Assembly (NCBI GenBank): GCA_029239545.1
Contig: JARBUQ010000151.1
Location: forward strand, 1 to 8,962
DNA length: 8,962 nt
Direction: 5' to 3'
Origin: Paenibacillus sp.
Lineage (GTDB): Bacteria; Bacillota; Bacilli; Paenibacillales; NBRC-103111
A program made the position numbers and the translations under genes. Every line of letters starts with the position of its first letter. Position 1 is the stretch's first letter. The notes under the pieces were generated by a model. That model was not told the origin of the DNA and ran no database searches. It worked only from the letters and a program-made list of their open reading frames with translations. Shown here in pieces: positions 1 through 7,197 of the stretch.

Positions 1-2505
1 ACTCGACAAGGCAAATACGTTGCGAATATCATCATCCACTAAAAGAAGGGTCCGGTTATCGAGCTTATTGCGGATCGGCTTGGTTTGCATCTGAATCTGC
101 GGCTCATGAATGATCTCAACTTCCGGTTCTGATGATGCCGCTGCCTCGAGAGCACCGAGTCCCGCAGGTATTTCCACAGGCAGCAGAAGGGTGAAGGTGC
201 TTCCTTCCCCAATCTTGCTCTTCAGTTGAATTTCACCGCCCAGTAGAGCAGCCAATTCCTTACTGATAGACAACCCGAGACCCGTCCCGCCATATTTGCG
301 GCTGGTCGTTCCATCTGCTTGGACGAAGGCCTCGAATACAACATCCTGCTTATCCTGCTCAATCCCGATTCCGCTATCCGTTACAGTGAACTCGATTATT
401 GGAAGATCGGACTTGATACCTGGATACGAAACTACAGAGTTCAAGCCAATCGAGAACCTTACACTGCCCTGCTCCGTGAATTTGAACGCATTGGAAAGCA
501 GATTTTGCAATATTTGCAGCAGCTTCTGCTTGTCGGAATAAATGTAGGAGGGCAGCCCCTCCTCGTTGTTGCAATAAAATTGGATGGCTTGCTGCTGGGC
601 AATCGGTTCAAAGCTTCTATAAACGAAGCCAAGCACCTCTTGAAGCTCGATTCGGTCGCGGATCACTTCCACTTTCCTTGATTCAACCTTGGCCAGATCC
701 AGAATCTCATTAATCAGAACGAGCAGATCTCTGCCTGATGAGTAGATCGTGAGGGCATACTCCACTTGCTTCGCCGTCAGATTCGAATCCTTATTGTCCG
801 CCAAGTGTTTGGCAAGAATCAGCAGGCTGTTAAGCGGGGTTCTTAGCTCATGAGACATATTGGCCAAGAAGATCGCTTTATAACTGATCGCTTCCATTAG
901 ATCAACTGTTTTTTGCTCAAGGTCCTTGGTCGTTTGTTCAAGCTCTTGATTCTGCAATTGATACAATTGATTGCTTTCCTCAAGCTTGAGCGACTTCTCT
1001 CTTAACTCCTCATTAATACTTTCCAGATCGGCCTGCTGTATTTGCAATTGATTCTCCGATTCCTCCAGAGCCGCCGTATGCTCCTCCAGCTCTGCATTCA
1101 CTTGAGCCAATATGTCCTGCTGCAATAACAACTCATCCGATTGCTCCTGGAGATCCTTCGATACGCGCTGTGATTGTACTAGCAGACTGCTGATCTGGTT
1201 TTTATCTTTAATCTTGTTGATATGAATAGCCAGCAATGTGGACATCTGGACTATAAATTCCATTTGGATCACGGAGAACTTATGCAGGCTCGCTAGCTCC
1301 AATACCCCTTCGAGCGTCCCGCCAACTAATAGAGGAAGGATTACAATATGCCTCGGCTCTGCTGAGCCAAGTCCAGATTCGATTATGAAGTAACCTGCAG
1401 GAGGTTCGGTCATTTCGATCATTCGCTTGTCATAGCCACATTGTCCGACTAGACCTTCTCCAAGCCTCACACGTTCCCGCTGCCTGGACTCATACGCGGG
1501 ATAACTGGCCACGCGCTCCAGATAAGCCTCATTATGGATTGAATCTTCCGCGACTACATAAATAACACCGAGGGATGCGTTTAACTGCGGCATAATCTCT
1601 CGCAGCGTATTCTCAACCGCGGTCTGTATATCATCTATTTCCTGGATGGAAGTGAACAGCTTGGCCATATTCTCGTGAAGCCAGGCACTCTCCGCCAATT
1701 GATTGGACCATTGCTTCTCACGAGCCCCTTGCGCTTCCAAGGCATCTGCCATTTGATTAAATGCGTGGGAGACTACGCCTATCTCATCCTGTGAAGTTAC
1801 GGCCAGCCTGGTTCCATCAACACCATTACCGCTCGAAAAGTTCTGCATCACCTTGGACACCTTGCTGAGCCCTGAGGAAAGCTGTCTGGTAACCATATAA
1901 GTTAGAATAGCCCCCAGAAGGAAGAACAAGAAAGCAGAACAGCCAAGAATAATCAAGGATTCCCTGTACAAAGAAGACGATTGATCAACCGCCCGGTCCA
2001 TGGCCAGCTTATTAATCGAAACCAGATGTTCAACGAGGTCGAACAAGGTCTGCTGATACTTCTGACCGTCATTTGTGAGCAGGTCACCGGCTTCAACGGT
2101 TCTGCCTTCCTTAATAATCTTGATCACATTTTGCTGAAAGATCAGATACTCGGTTGCTGCAGTCTTGAGCTCTTTGATCAGTATGACGCCATTCTCATCA
2201 TGGGTCATCTTATCCAGAGCTAATAAGGCGACAGCCCCTTTCTCCTGCGCTTGACCTACTGCAGCCAAATATTGCTGACCTAAAGGCGCCGTTCCGGATA
2301 ACAAATAGTTTCTTAGCGACTTTGCAAGCGCATTCACTTCATTGCGAATAGTAGTCGTATACTCTACCTTTTGGTATTGTTCATTGACAATTTGGTTAAT
2401 GGCGCCCTTGAGATGCTGGATCGTATAAATAGAGTAGCTGAGCAAGGAGATCATACCTATGAATAACACAAAAAACACGGCGAATAACTTCGATTTATAT
2501 GTCAT
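1..2505 (-). CDS. Hybrid sensor histidine kinase (4HB sensor-HAMP-GAF-HisKA-HATPase-REC), C-terminus beyond window
   Basis: The frame is open for 835 codons from an ATG at 2505 to the window edge, preceded by AAGAGGGGG (2510-2518) as ribosome binding site. Visible order: TM1 about residues 8-27; a helical extracytoplasmic region 30-180 resembling four-helix-bundle MCP-type sensors; TM2 184-205; HAMP about 205-257; GAF about 275-428; a long Glu/Gln/Leu-rich coiled coil 430-540; HisKA with the H-box FLANMSHELRTPLNSL (phosphoacceptor His552); HATPase with N-box NLLSNAFKF (Asn672), G1 DSGIGI (Asp710), F-box FEAF (about 721-724) and G2 GTGLGL (740-745). The last residues, LLLVDDDIRNVFALSS, begin a receiver domain; its acidic pocket (824-826) is visible but the phosphoacceptor Asp is outside. 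Expected role: membrane-anchored autokinase with an internal phosphorelay. It follows the sia-like operon on the same strand but has its own promoter, and a terminator separates them. The signal and final target cannot be read from the sequence. Confidence 0.95.
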   Translation of the reverse strand, partial: MTYKSKLFAVFFVLFIGMISLLSYSIYTIQHLKGAINQIVNEQYQKVEYTTTIRNEVNALAKSLRNYLLSGTAPLGQQYLAAVGQAQEKGAVALLALDKMTHDENGVILIKELKTAATEYLIFQQNVIKIIKEGRTVEAGDLLTNDGQKYQQTLFDLVEHLVSINKLAMDRAVDQSSSLYRESLIILGCSAFLFFLLGAILTYMVTRQLSSGLSKVSKVMQNFSSGNGVDGTRLAVTSQDEIGVVSHAFNQMADALEAQGAREKQWSNQLAESAWLHENMAKLFTSIQEIDDIQTAVENTLREIMPQLNASLGVIYVVAEDSIHNEAYLERVASYPAYESRQRERVRLGEGLVGQCGYDKRMIEMTEPPAGYFIIESGLGSAEPRHIVILPLLVGGTLEGVLELASLHKFSVIQMEFIVQMSTLLAIHINKIKDKNQISSLLVQSQRVSKDLQEQSDELLLQQDILAQVNAELEEHTAALEESENQLQIQQADLESINEELREKSLKLEESNQLYQLQNQELEQTTKDLEQKTVDLMEAISYKAIFLANMSHELRTPLNSLLILAKHLADNKDSNLTAKQVEYALTIYSSGRDLLVLINEILDLAKVESRKVEVIRDRIELQEVLGFVYRSFEPIAQQQAIQFYCNNEEGLPSYIYSDKQKLLQILQNLLSNAFKFTEQGSVRFSIGLNSVVSYPGIKSDLPIIEFTVTDSGIGIEQDKQDVVFEAFVQADGTTSRKYGGTGLGLSISKELAALLGGEIQLKSKIGEGSTFTLLLPVEIPAGLGALEAAASSEPEVEIIHEPQIQMQTKPIRNKLDNRTLLLVDDDIRNVFALSS

Positions 2506-2539
2506 AAGACCCCCTCTTGACTCATGTTTCTGTAGGTGT

Positions 2540-2568
2540 ATTATAGTATTATTTGGCAGTCATTACAA
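2540..2568 (-). promoter_or_regulatory. Sigma-A-like promoter of the hybrid kinase gene
   Basis: Read on the minus strand, TTGTAA (2568-2563) is followed after exactly 17 bases by a perfect TATAAT (2545-2540). Transcription would start near 2533, giving a short leader of about 28 nt before the ATG at 2505. The -35 box matches 4 of 6 consensus bases and the -10 box 6 of 6. No regulator site is recognised. This supports the kinase being its own transcription unit. Confidence 0.7.
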
Positions 2569-2872
2569 CAAAATTTGACAGAAACCGAACATAAACGGAC
2601 AAGTGCTTGGAAGTAATAGATTGCAAGTCTCTCCATGCTTTGTTAGTAGGAAAAATCGTTCAGAAAGATCACCTGACGGTCCTTGGCGTCTCTCGACCAG
2701 CTTGTCGCTCCCCCGGATATCCATCCCTTTCCACCATTCTGCCTGCATTAGTAAGGATAGCTTCGTTATTAACGAAGCTATCCTTACTAAATCTATTAAT
2801 TCGAGGACTAATGTACCAGTTAGTTAACCCAAGTTATGCTATTAGCTAAGCTGCCTTAACCAATAGTCTAAG
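2569..2872. other. Intergenic stretch upstream of the kinase promoter, no gene recognised
   Basis: Short overlapping frames on both strands (for example 2563-2748 minus and 2603-2849 plus) lack a convincing ribosome binding site and any recognisable motif, so I do not call them genes. The only clear structure is the 43-nt palindrome at 2748-2790, listed separately. From about 2770 the sequence is AT-rich with many TTAG/CTAA-type words. Confidence 0.5.
2748..2790. repeat. Perfect 43-nt palindrome (21-bp arms, 1-nt centre)
   Basis: The left arm 2748-2768 (starting TTAGTAAGGATAGC) is the exact reverse complement of the right arm 2770-2790, with a single T between them. Pairing stops at both ends, so the element has sharp boundaries. 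As RNA it would make a long hairpin on either strand. There is no U-run right after it on either strand, so a classical terminator is not well supported. Other readings are a cruciform, a small palindromic mobile repeat, or the remnant of a bidirectional terminator. Confidence 0.9.
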
Positions 2873-3109
2873 ATGAGTTTACTATTTCTCGTTTGCCTCC
2901 TTTTGGGACTTGGAATTGTGATATTTGGTTTGCTATTAGTTAAGTTTGCTTTACTAGCGAGCCCTCGCTATCCGCAGGAGGGCCAGACTCCCGAGCAGGC
3001 AGTCTACGTTCATTTATTTGCGAAAAAGCAACTAATTTCCCGCCACCCCGTCAAGGAACCGAATAAAGGAGAGTCCCCTTCGGTCTTCCTCCCAGAAACT
3101 TATGGCTAA
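2873..3109 (+). CDS. Possible small single-pass membrane protein, doubtful
   Basis: The frame encodes 78 residues. Residues 1-29 are strongly hydrophobic (MSLLFLVCLLLGLGIVIFGL onward) and would form one membrane helix. The rest is polar and basic, with several Lys/Arg and Pro residues and no recognised motif. Against it: the bases before the ATG (AATAGTCTAAG) contain no good Shine-Dalgarno sequence, I see no clear promoter, and it sits alone in a region otherwise free of genes. In favour: it is the only frame here with protein-like organisation, and a hairpin at 3127-3151 begins shortly after its stop codon. I do not recognise a family. It could be a real small membrane peptide or a chance ORF. 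Confidence 0.25.
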   Translation: MSLLFLVCLLLGLGIVIFGLLLVKFALLASPRYPQEGQTPEQAVYVHLFAKKQLISRHPVKEPNKGESPSVFLPETYG

Positions 3110-3120
3110 TAAGACGACAA

Positions 3121-3151
3121 GAAAAACCCCACTGGAAGTTAACCAGCAGGG
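3121..3151 (-). terminator. Rho-independent terminator of the sia-like operon
   Basis: On the minus strand CCCTGCTGG (3151-3143), a 7-nt loop (3142-3136) and CCAGTGGGG (3135-3127) form a 9-bp stem with two G-U pairs. TTTTT (3126-3122) and a T-rich tail follow. It lies about 85 nt downstream of the siaD-like stop codon and should end the four-gene transcript before the kinase promoter. On the plus strand the same hairpin lacks a good U-run. Confidence 0.8.
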
Positions 3152-3153
3152 TC

Positions 3154-3240
3154 CTTGAGTTCAGTTGGACGCACGGAAGGCAGACAGGTGGGCTCATCGG
3201 TGGGACTGAGTTTTCTTTCGTTCAACTGAAGAAAATCAAG
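3154..3240. repeat. Long-range inverted repeat spanning the siaD-like stop codon
   Basis: Left arm CTTGA (3154-3158) plus TTCAGTTGGAC (3160-3170) pairs with right arm GTTCAACTGAA (3220-3230) plus TCAAG (3236-3240). There is one imperfect pair (G3168 with T3222) and a small internal loop. The 49-nt interior contains GGTGGG twice. In the minus-strand transcript it would fold the 3' end of the mRNA just ahead of the terminator. I recognise no known RNA family in it. Confidence 0.5.
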
Positions 3241-4894
3241 AGTGTTCCACGCTGCTATTCCAAGCCTGCTCCCGATTCATATGGCTCCATTGCAAATATG
3301 CATCTACAAGCTGTGGATCGAACTGCTTGCCAGCAGCCTCCTTGATGGCTTCAAGCGCTTCCTCCGTGGAAATCGCCTGTTTGTAAGCCTGAGCATTCGT
3401 CATAACATCGAACGCATCGAGAATGGCCAGCAATCGCGAATAATACGGAATCTGCTCGCCTGCAAGAGCATATGGATAACCAGTCCCATCCCATCTCTCG
3501 TGCATCCCTAATATCGCATCGGCCAGCTCCCATTCTCCGACAGACTGTGCCATTCGATACCCAATTTCACTGTGTGTCTTAACGATCTCCCATTCCTCAT
3601 CATCCAGCGGGGTTGTTTTGTCTAGAATATGGTTAGGCAGTGCCAGATTGCCTACATCATGCAGCTTGACGAGGTTATGCAGCAATTTGGTCTCATTCGG
3701 GTTATTGCCCAACCCCAGATAATGGGTGAATTCAACCGCCTGATCCGTCATTCGACTTAAGTGTGCCGCCGATTGCACGCCCTGACTGATTAGCTCCTCC
3801 GTAACTCCTTCTATTAAATCTTTACGGAATCGCTTATTCTCAAGCAGCTTTTGCTTATACATATTTTTCTCGGCATTCATGAATGACTCTGTAAGAGTTT
3901 CATCCTGAGAGGTTACAACCGCACTGCCAACTGCCATACTAACCTGCACGGCTCCTACCTTCTCCGATTTGCAGGCTGCTTGCAGCCGCTCCATCCATTC
4001 CGTGCACATAGCTTCGTCTGTATTCGGCAGCAGGACAACAAATTCATCGCCGCCCCATCTCGTTACGATAGCCGCATCGCCAAAAACCCGCAGCAGCAGT
4101 CTTGAAGCATGAATTAACAGCTGATCACCCGTACGATGACCGAATACGTCATTGGCCAGCTTCAGTCCGTTAATGTCAATAACAAGCATGCTTAATGGCA
4201 GATGTTCAAGAAAGGGCTTCTCTTCGAGCACCTTTTCTAGGTAGAAGCGATTATAAAGGGAAGTAAGGATATCATGTGTGCTTAAGTAATGGATTCTGTC
4301 CTGGGTTTCCAACTGCTCCGTAACATCCGTCAGAATGAGCATGATCAAACGCTCTTCTGTCAGCCCGCCGGCGGAATGGATCCCTTTGTACTCCACATTA
4401 ATTTTTTTGGCTTTAAGCTCGACACGATCAGGAAGCTGAGTAATTCGCTCATTAATCTGCTCAATGGGCGCTTCGAACAGCTCCCTTAGTTGATCCTGCA
4501 GCAGTTGCATTCCTTCCGGATCATCTGCATAAAGCAGCTCTCCAATGTCCCATCCGCTAATACGATGCCCAAATATGTGTGAGCACTCCCGACTATGATT
4601 TGGATTGACCCGCAGATTGGATCCGAATGATAAGAAGCCTTGATTGGCATGGTCCAGCAAGTTCTTGATGTCGCTCTCCCGTTGGTTAAGCACCCTGCTC
4701 TGGGCATCACTGATGGCCGAGATCTTTTTCGACATTTTGAACAATTTCTCGTATTCGTTGAGTAAGGCTTCGAATTCCTTCAGCAGGTCACGGTCGGTAA
4801 ATCCAGCTCGCGGTTTGTTCAATTCCTGACGGAATCTCTCGAGCACGGACAATTCATGGTCATAAATCTGGTTCCGCGTCTCATCCGGTTTCAC
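3236..4894 (-). CDS. siaD: SiaD-like diguanylate cyclase with PAS, GGDEF and degenerate HD-GYP domains
   Basis: This is the probable c-di-GMP-making output of the operon, 552 residues. Visible order: helical, coiled-coil-like N-terminus about 10-80; PAS-like domain about 80-195 (LLDHANQGFLSFG, then IFGHRISG); GGDEF about 200-355 with HDILTSLYNR, DINGLKLANDVFGH and RWGGDEF (GGDEF 281-285), so the cyclase site looks intact. The RxxD inhibitory position (272-275) reads GDAA. HD-GYP about 365-536 keeps His378, His412-Asp413, His441, His465, WDGTGYP and Asp493. However, HDxGK reads HDVGN (Asn416), HHE reads MHE (Met464), and the early Glu ligand position appears to be Gln374. The start is GTG at 4894, overlapping the siaA-like stop as GTGA, with GGAGGAGGG (4908-4900) upstream; the next in-frame ATG would delete the N-terminal helices. 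Known SiaD proteins are N-terminal helix plus GGDEF only; the PAS and HD-GYP are extra. The symbol is assigned from operon context and is less certain than the domain call. Confidence 0.92.
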   Translation of the reverse strand: MKPDETRNQIYDHELSVLERFRQELNKPRAGFTDRDLLKEFEALLNEYEKLFKMSKKISAISDAQSRVLNQRESDIKNLLDHANQGFLSFGSNLRVNPNHSRECSHIFGHRISGWDIGELLYADDPEGMQLLQDQLRELFEAPIEQINERITQLPDRVELKAKKINVEYKGIHSAGGLTEERLIMLILTDVTEQLETQDRIHYLSTHDILTSLYNRFYLEKVLEEKPFLEHLPLSMLVIDINGLKLANDVFGHRTGDQLLIHASRLLLRVFGDAAIVTRWGGDEFVVLLPNTDEAMCTEWMERLQAACKSEKVGAVQVSMAVGSAVVTSQDETLTESFMNAEKNMYKQKLLENKRFRKDLIEGVTEELISQGVQSAAHLSRMTDQAVEFTHYLGLGNNPNETKLLHNLVKLHDVGNLALPNHILDKTTPLDDEEWEIVKTHSEIGYRMAQSVGEWELADAILGMHERWDGTGYPYALAGEQIPYYSRLLAILDAFDVMTNAQAYKQAISTEEALEAIKEAAGKQFDPQLVDAYLQWSHMNREQAWNSSVEHS

Positions 4895-6798
4895 GACAGC
4901 CCTCCTCCGTTCTGCTCGTTTTTGAACGACTGACTCGTTCGGAATGAAACAACTGTAATATCATCACGCTGGCGCTCTCCACCCATATAGGTTTCCAGCT
5001 CCTTCACGAACAGCTCCCGCTGCTCCTCCAGAGAATGGCTGCCATATCGAACAATCATCTCGGCAAACCGATTCTTGTTAAACGAATAATCGCGATCCCC
5101 GCCATTCTGGTCATAAAAACCGTCCGTGGTCATGTAATACTTTGCTCCAGCTGCAGGCAGCATATGATTCGTATAGCTGTAATCCTCCGGGGTCCTTCGA
5201 TAGCCGATCGATTTGCGATCTCCCTTCCATATATGCAGACCCTCATCATCCAATCGATACAAGGAGCATGCTGCACCTGCAAATACCACTTGATCCTTCC
5301 CCACCAAGCAAAGGCCCAAGTCCAATCCATCGTCAGTAATCCCCTTCTGATCCTCCTGATGGAGCGTTTCCTTCAGCAGTCGATTCAACTGGCCCAGAAT
5401 GGAAGCTGGATCCTCAGCAATTCCATGATCCTTATCCACAATCCGGTTCAGTGCGGATACTGCAAGCAGCGTCATGAATGCTCCGGGAACTCCATGCCCT
5501 GTGCAATCCCCTACAGCTATCAGCGTCTGATCCCCGATTTTCTTCATCCAGTAAAAGTCGCCTCCTACCACATCACGGGGACGCCAGATTACGAAATGCT
5601 CCTCAAGCTGCTTCTGCAGCTGTATATCAGTCGGGAGAACGGATTGCTGCAGCAATTTGGCATAATTGATGCTGTCGAGAATGTCCTGATTCCGTTCAGA
5701 AAGCTCTTTGGTTCTCAGCACGACCTGCTCCTCCAAGTGTTGATTAAGCTCAAGCGTGCGTTTATACGGGTTAGCCAGCTTGCGAGAAATATAGAAAAAG
5801 AAAAACACAATAGCCAGAATGGAGATCGAAACAGCCAGAACGGTGTTCCATTTGATCGTCTGAAGGAACGCAATCGTCTCCTGACGCTCAATCTCGACCA
5901 GGAGATTGAGATCGGTTGAAAGAAGCGGATAGCTGATAAGGTCTAACCGTTTGCCCGTTTGATCCTTATATTCAATTACCTGCACTTGATCTTCGTAAGC
6001 GTCGCCTAACACTTGCCTATATCCTGACTCCGCAATAATATCACGAAGATTTTTGCCATTATCCTCATACGCATCAGACAAATAGATCATGCCTTGCTTA
6101 TCGATCAGCCATAGATTGATCCCTCGACCGTCCTTGTAGGCGGCAAAGTCATCTGACAGCTTGTGCAGATTCATCCCCACTCCTACTACAGCAGATGGTG
6201 ATGATAATGAGCCGACCAACGTATTCACGAATGCGAATGTGTCACCTAACTCCTTATTGTAATCGAAATTGACAGCCGCCGCATGCCCCGAAGCAAGAGA
6301 ATCAAAAAACCACTTATCATCCGGATCATTCATGGACATCTGATCGACCAGCCCGCCATTCTGGTCCCAATACTGGAGGGTTTGCTCACTCACAATGAAG
6401 GCCGTGCTGTAATTACGCTCCTTCGTGTAATACCCTGTTTTCTCGAACAGCATCTTCGCAAGCTTCTCATCCTGCTCACCTGAAGCCAGCCATTCCAGGA
6501 GGATAGGATCATGGGCTAGCGACAAAGAGGTTTCAACAGCTTTGTCAATTCGTGCATCTACTTTAAGCGAGATGGCCTCTGCCATAGTGACCAGATCTTT
6601 GCTTTTCAGCTTCTTGACAACCTCTCGTTCCGTAAACTGATAGACGAAGGTGCCTATCAGGAGCATAGAGAATACGATTAAAGCGCTAGCCAGAATCATA
6701 ACCTTCGTTACACCTTTGTCGAACTCCGGTTTGAAGCTGGAGACCGAATCGTTCAATGGGGAAGCATTGTCCCCCGGCATCCTTGCAGGACGTGTCAT
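4891..6798 (-). CDS. siaA: SiaA-like membrane PP2C/SpoIIE-family protein phosphatase with dCache-type sensor
   Basis: This 635-residue protein is predicted to dephosphorylate the neighbouring SiaC-like protein in response to an extracellular signal. TM1 about 32-52, an extracytoplasmic dCache-like region about 57-310 (including FDSLASGHAA and INLWLIDKQGMIYLSD), TM2 about 316-336, a helical linker about 337-385, then a PP2C/SpoIIE domain about 385-620. The metal-binding Asp motifs are present: GGDFYW (Asp414), GDCTGHGVPGAFMT (Asp431), TTDGFYD (Asp559) and RDDITVVSF (Asp612-613), so it should be active. The linker reads as continuous coiled coil and I cannot see a normal two-helix HAMP. The start at 6798 is chosen because ATGA overlaps the siaC-like stop and AAGGAAGAG (6812-6804) precedes it; the frame extends 22 codons upstream inside the siaC-like gene, but those residues look unlike an N-terminus. 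PP2C assignment is firm; the SiaA role rests on context. Confidence 0.93.
   Translation of the reverse strand: MTRPARMPGDNASPLNDSVSSFKPEFDKGVTKVMILASALIVFSMLLIGTFVYQFTEREVVKKLKSKDLVTMAEAISLKVDARIDKAVETSLSLAHDPILLEWLASGEQDEKLAKMLFEKTGYYTKERNYSTAFIVSEQTLQYWDQNGGLVDQMSMNDPDDKWFFDSLASGHAAAVNFDYNKELGDTFAFVNTLVGSLSSPSAVVGVGMNLHKLSDDFAAYKDGRGINLWLIDKQGMIYLSDAYEDNGKNLRDIIAESGYRQVLGDAYEDQVQVIEYKDQTGKRLDLISYPLLSTDLNLLVEIERQETIAFLQTIKWNTVLAVSISILAIVFFFFYISRKLANPYKRTLELNQHLEEQVVLRTKELSERNQDILDSINYAKLLQQSVLPTDIQLQKQLEEHFVIWRPRDVVGGDFYWMKKIGDQTLIAVGDCTGHGVPGAFMTLLAVSALNRIVDKDHGIAEDPASILGQLNRLLKETLHQEDQKGITDDGLDLGLCLVGKDQVVFAGAACSLYRLDDEGLHIWKGDRKSIGYRRTPEDYSYTNHMLPAAGAKYYMTTDGFYDQNGGDRDYSFNKNRFAEMIVRYGSHSLEEQRELFVKELETYMGGERQRDDITVVSFRTSQSFKNEQNGGGLS
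4900..4908 (-). promoter_or_regulatory. Ribosome binding site that decides the GTG start of the siaD-like gene
   Basis: GGAGGAGGG (4908-4900) lies inside the last codons of the siaA-like gene. Its GGAGG core is 9 nt from the GTG at 4894-4892, which shares bases with the upstream TGA (4893-4891). This arrangement implies translational coupling of the phosphatase and the cyclase. Confidence 0.75.
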
Positions 6799-7187
6799 TG
6801 CTGCTCTTCCTTCGGTGTAATGTAGAACGGAATGCTTAGGTCCTCTTTGAACTCCTCTGCACACTCCAGCTCGCTCTCATTATCTTCATTATAGCTCCAC
6901 TGGACCTGAACCTTACTGCCTCCCAGGAAGGCTGCATCCAATTTCTCCAAAAGCAGCATGAAGCACTTGGTACTGCTAGTGTTGATGTAAGGCAATTGCA
7001 GCTCAATAGAAACAACTGTATCGGCATGCACCTTGTCCAAATATTCATCCAACCAATTCAATAGCGGCTCATAAAATTTATATGCGTTCTCCGGATAGGA
7101 TTGACCTCTGATTATAAGCAAACCGTTATCTGGATCGAAGTTTACTTCAGGTGTACTTTTCGTGCTGGTAATCACTAATCTCTCCAT
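6795..7187 (-). CDS. siaC: SiaC-like regulatory phosphoprotein (DUF1987 family)
   Basis: This 130-residue protein has the look of the SiaC/DUF1987 family: MERLVITSTKSTPEVNFDP at the N-terminus, then GLLIIRGQSYPENAYKFYEP, and the central YINTSSTK motif (67-74). In Pseudomonas aeruginosa SiaC is phosphorylated on a threonine by SiaB and dephosphorylated by SiaA, and the unphosphorylated form binds and activates SiaD. Thr70 is my best candidate for that threonine by motif position, with Ser71, Ser72 and Thr73 as alternatives. The start at 7187 has AGGGG about 7 nt upstream and lies 10 nt after the siaB-like stop. The frame continues 20 codons further upstream, but those residues (rich in Leu, Arg and Phe) overlap the siaB-like gene and do not match the family. 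The stop overlaps the siaA-like ATG. Confidence 0.9.
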   Translation of the reverse strand: MERLVITSTKSTPEVNFDPDNGLLIIRGQSYPENAYKFYEPLLNWLDEYLDKVHADTVVSIELQLPYINTSSTKCFMLLLEKLDAAFLGGSKVQVQWSYNEDNESELECAEEFKEDLSIPFYITPKEEQQ

Positions 7188-7197
7188 AGCTGCACCC

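Noticed and set aside
2563..2849. Three short overlapping frames (one minus, two plus)
   Set aside because: They overlap each other and the kinase promoter or palindrome, lack ribosome binding sites and show no recognised protein motif; a transposase remnant was considered but no catalytic motif is visible.
3121..3240. c-di-GMP riboswitch or T-box near the siaD-like gene
   Set aside because: The structured sequence is downstream, not upstream, of the gene, and I see none of the conserved bases of those RNA classes.
5035..5919. 294-codon plus-strand frame
   Set aside because: It lies fully antisense to the PP2C domain and linker of the siaA-like gene, has no family features, and reads as a shadow of the coding strand.
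6799..6864. Longer start for the siaA-like phosphatase, adding 22 residues
   Set aside because: The extra residues lie inside the siaC-like gene and look like out-of-frame translation; the ATG at 6798 has a good ribosome binding site and the typical ATGA overlap.
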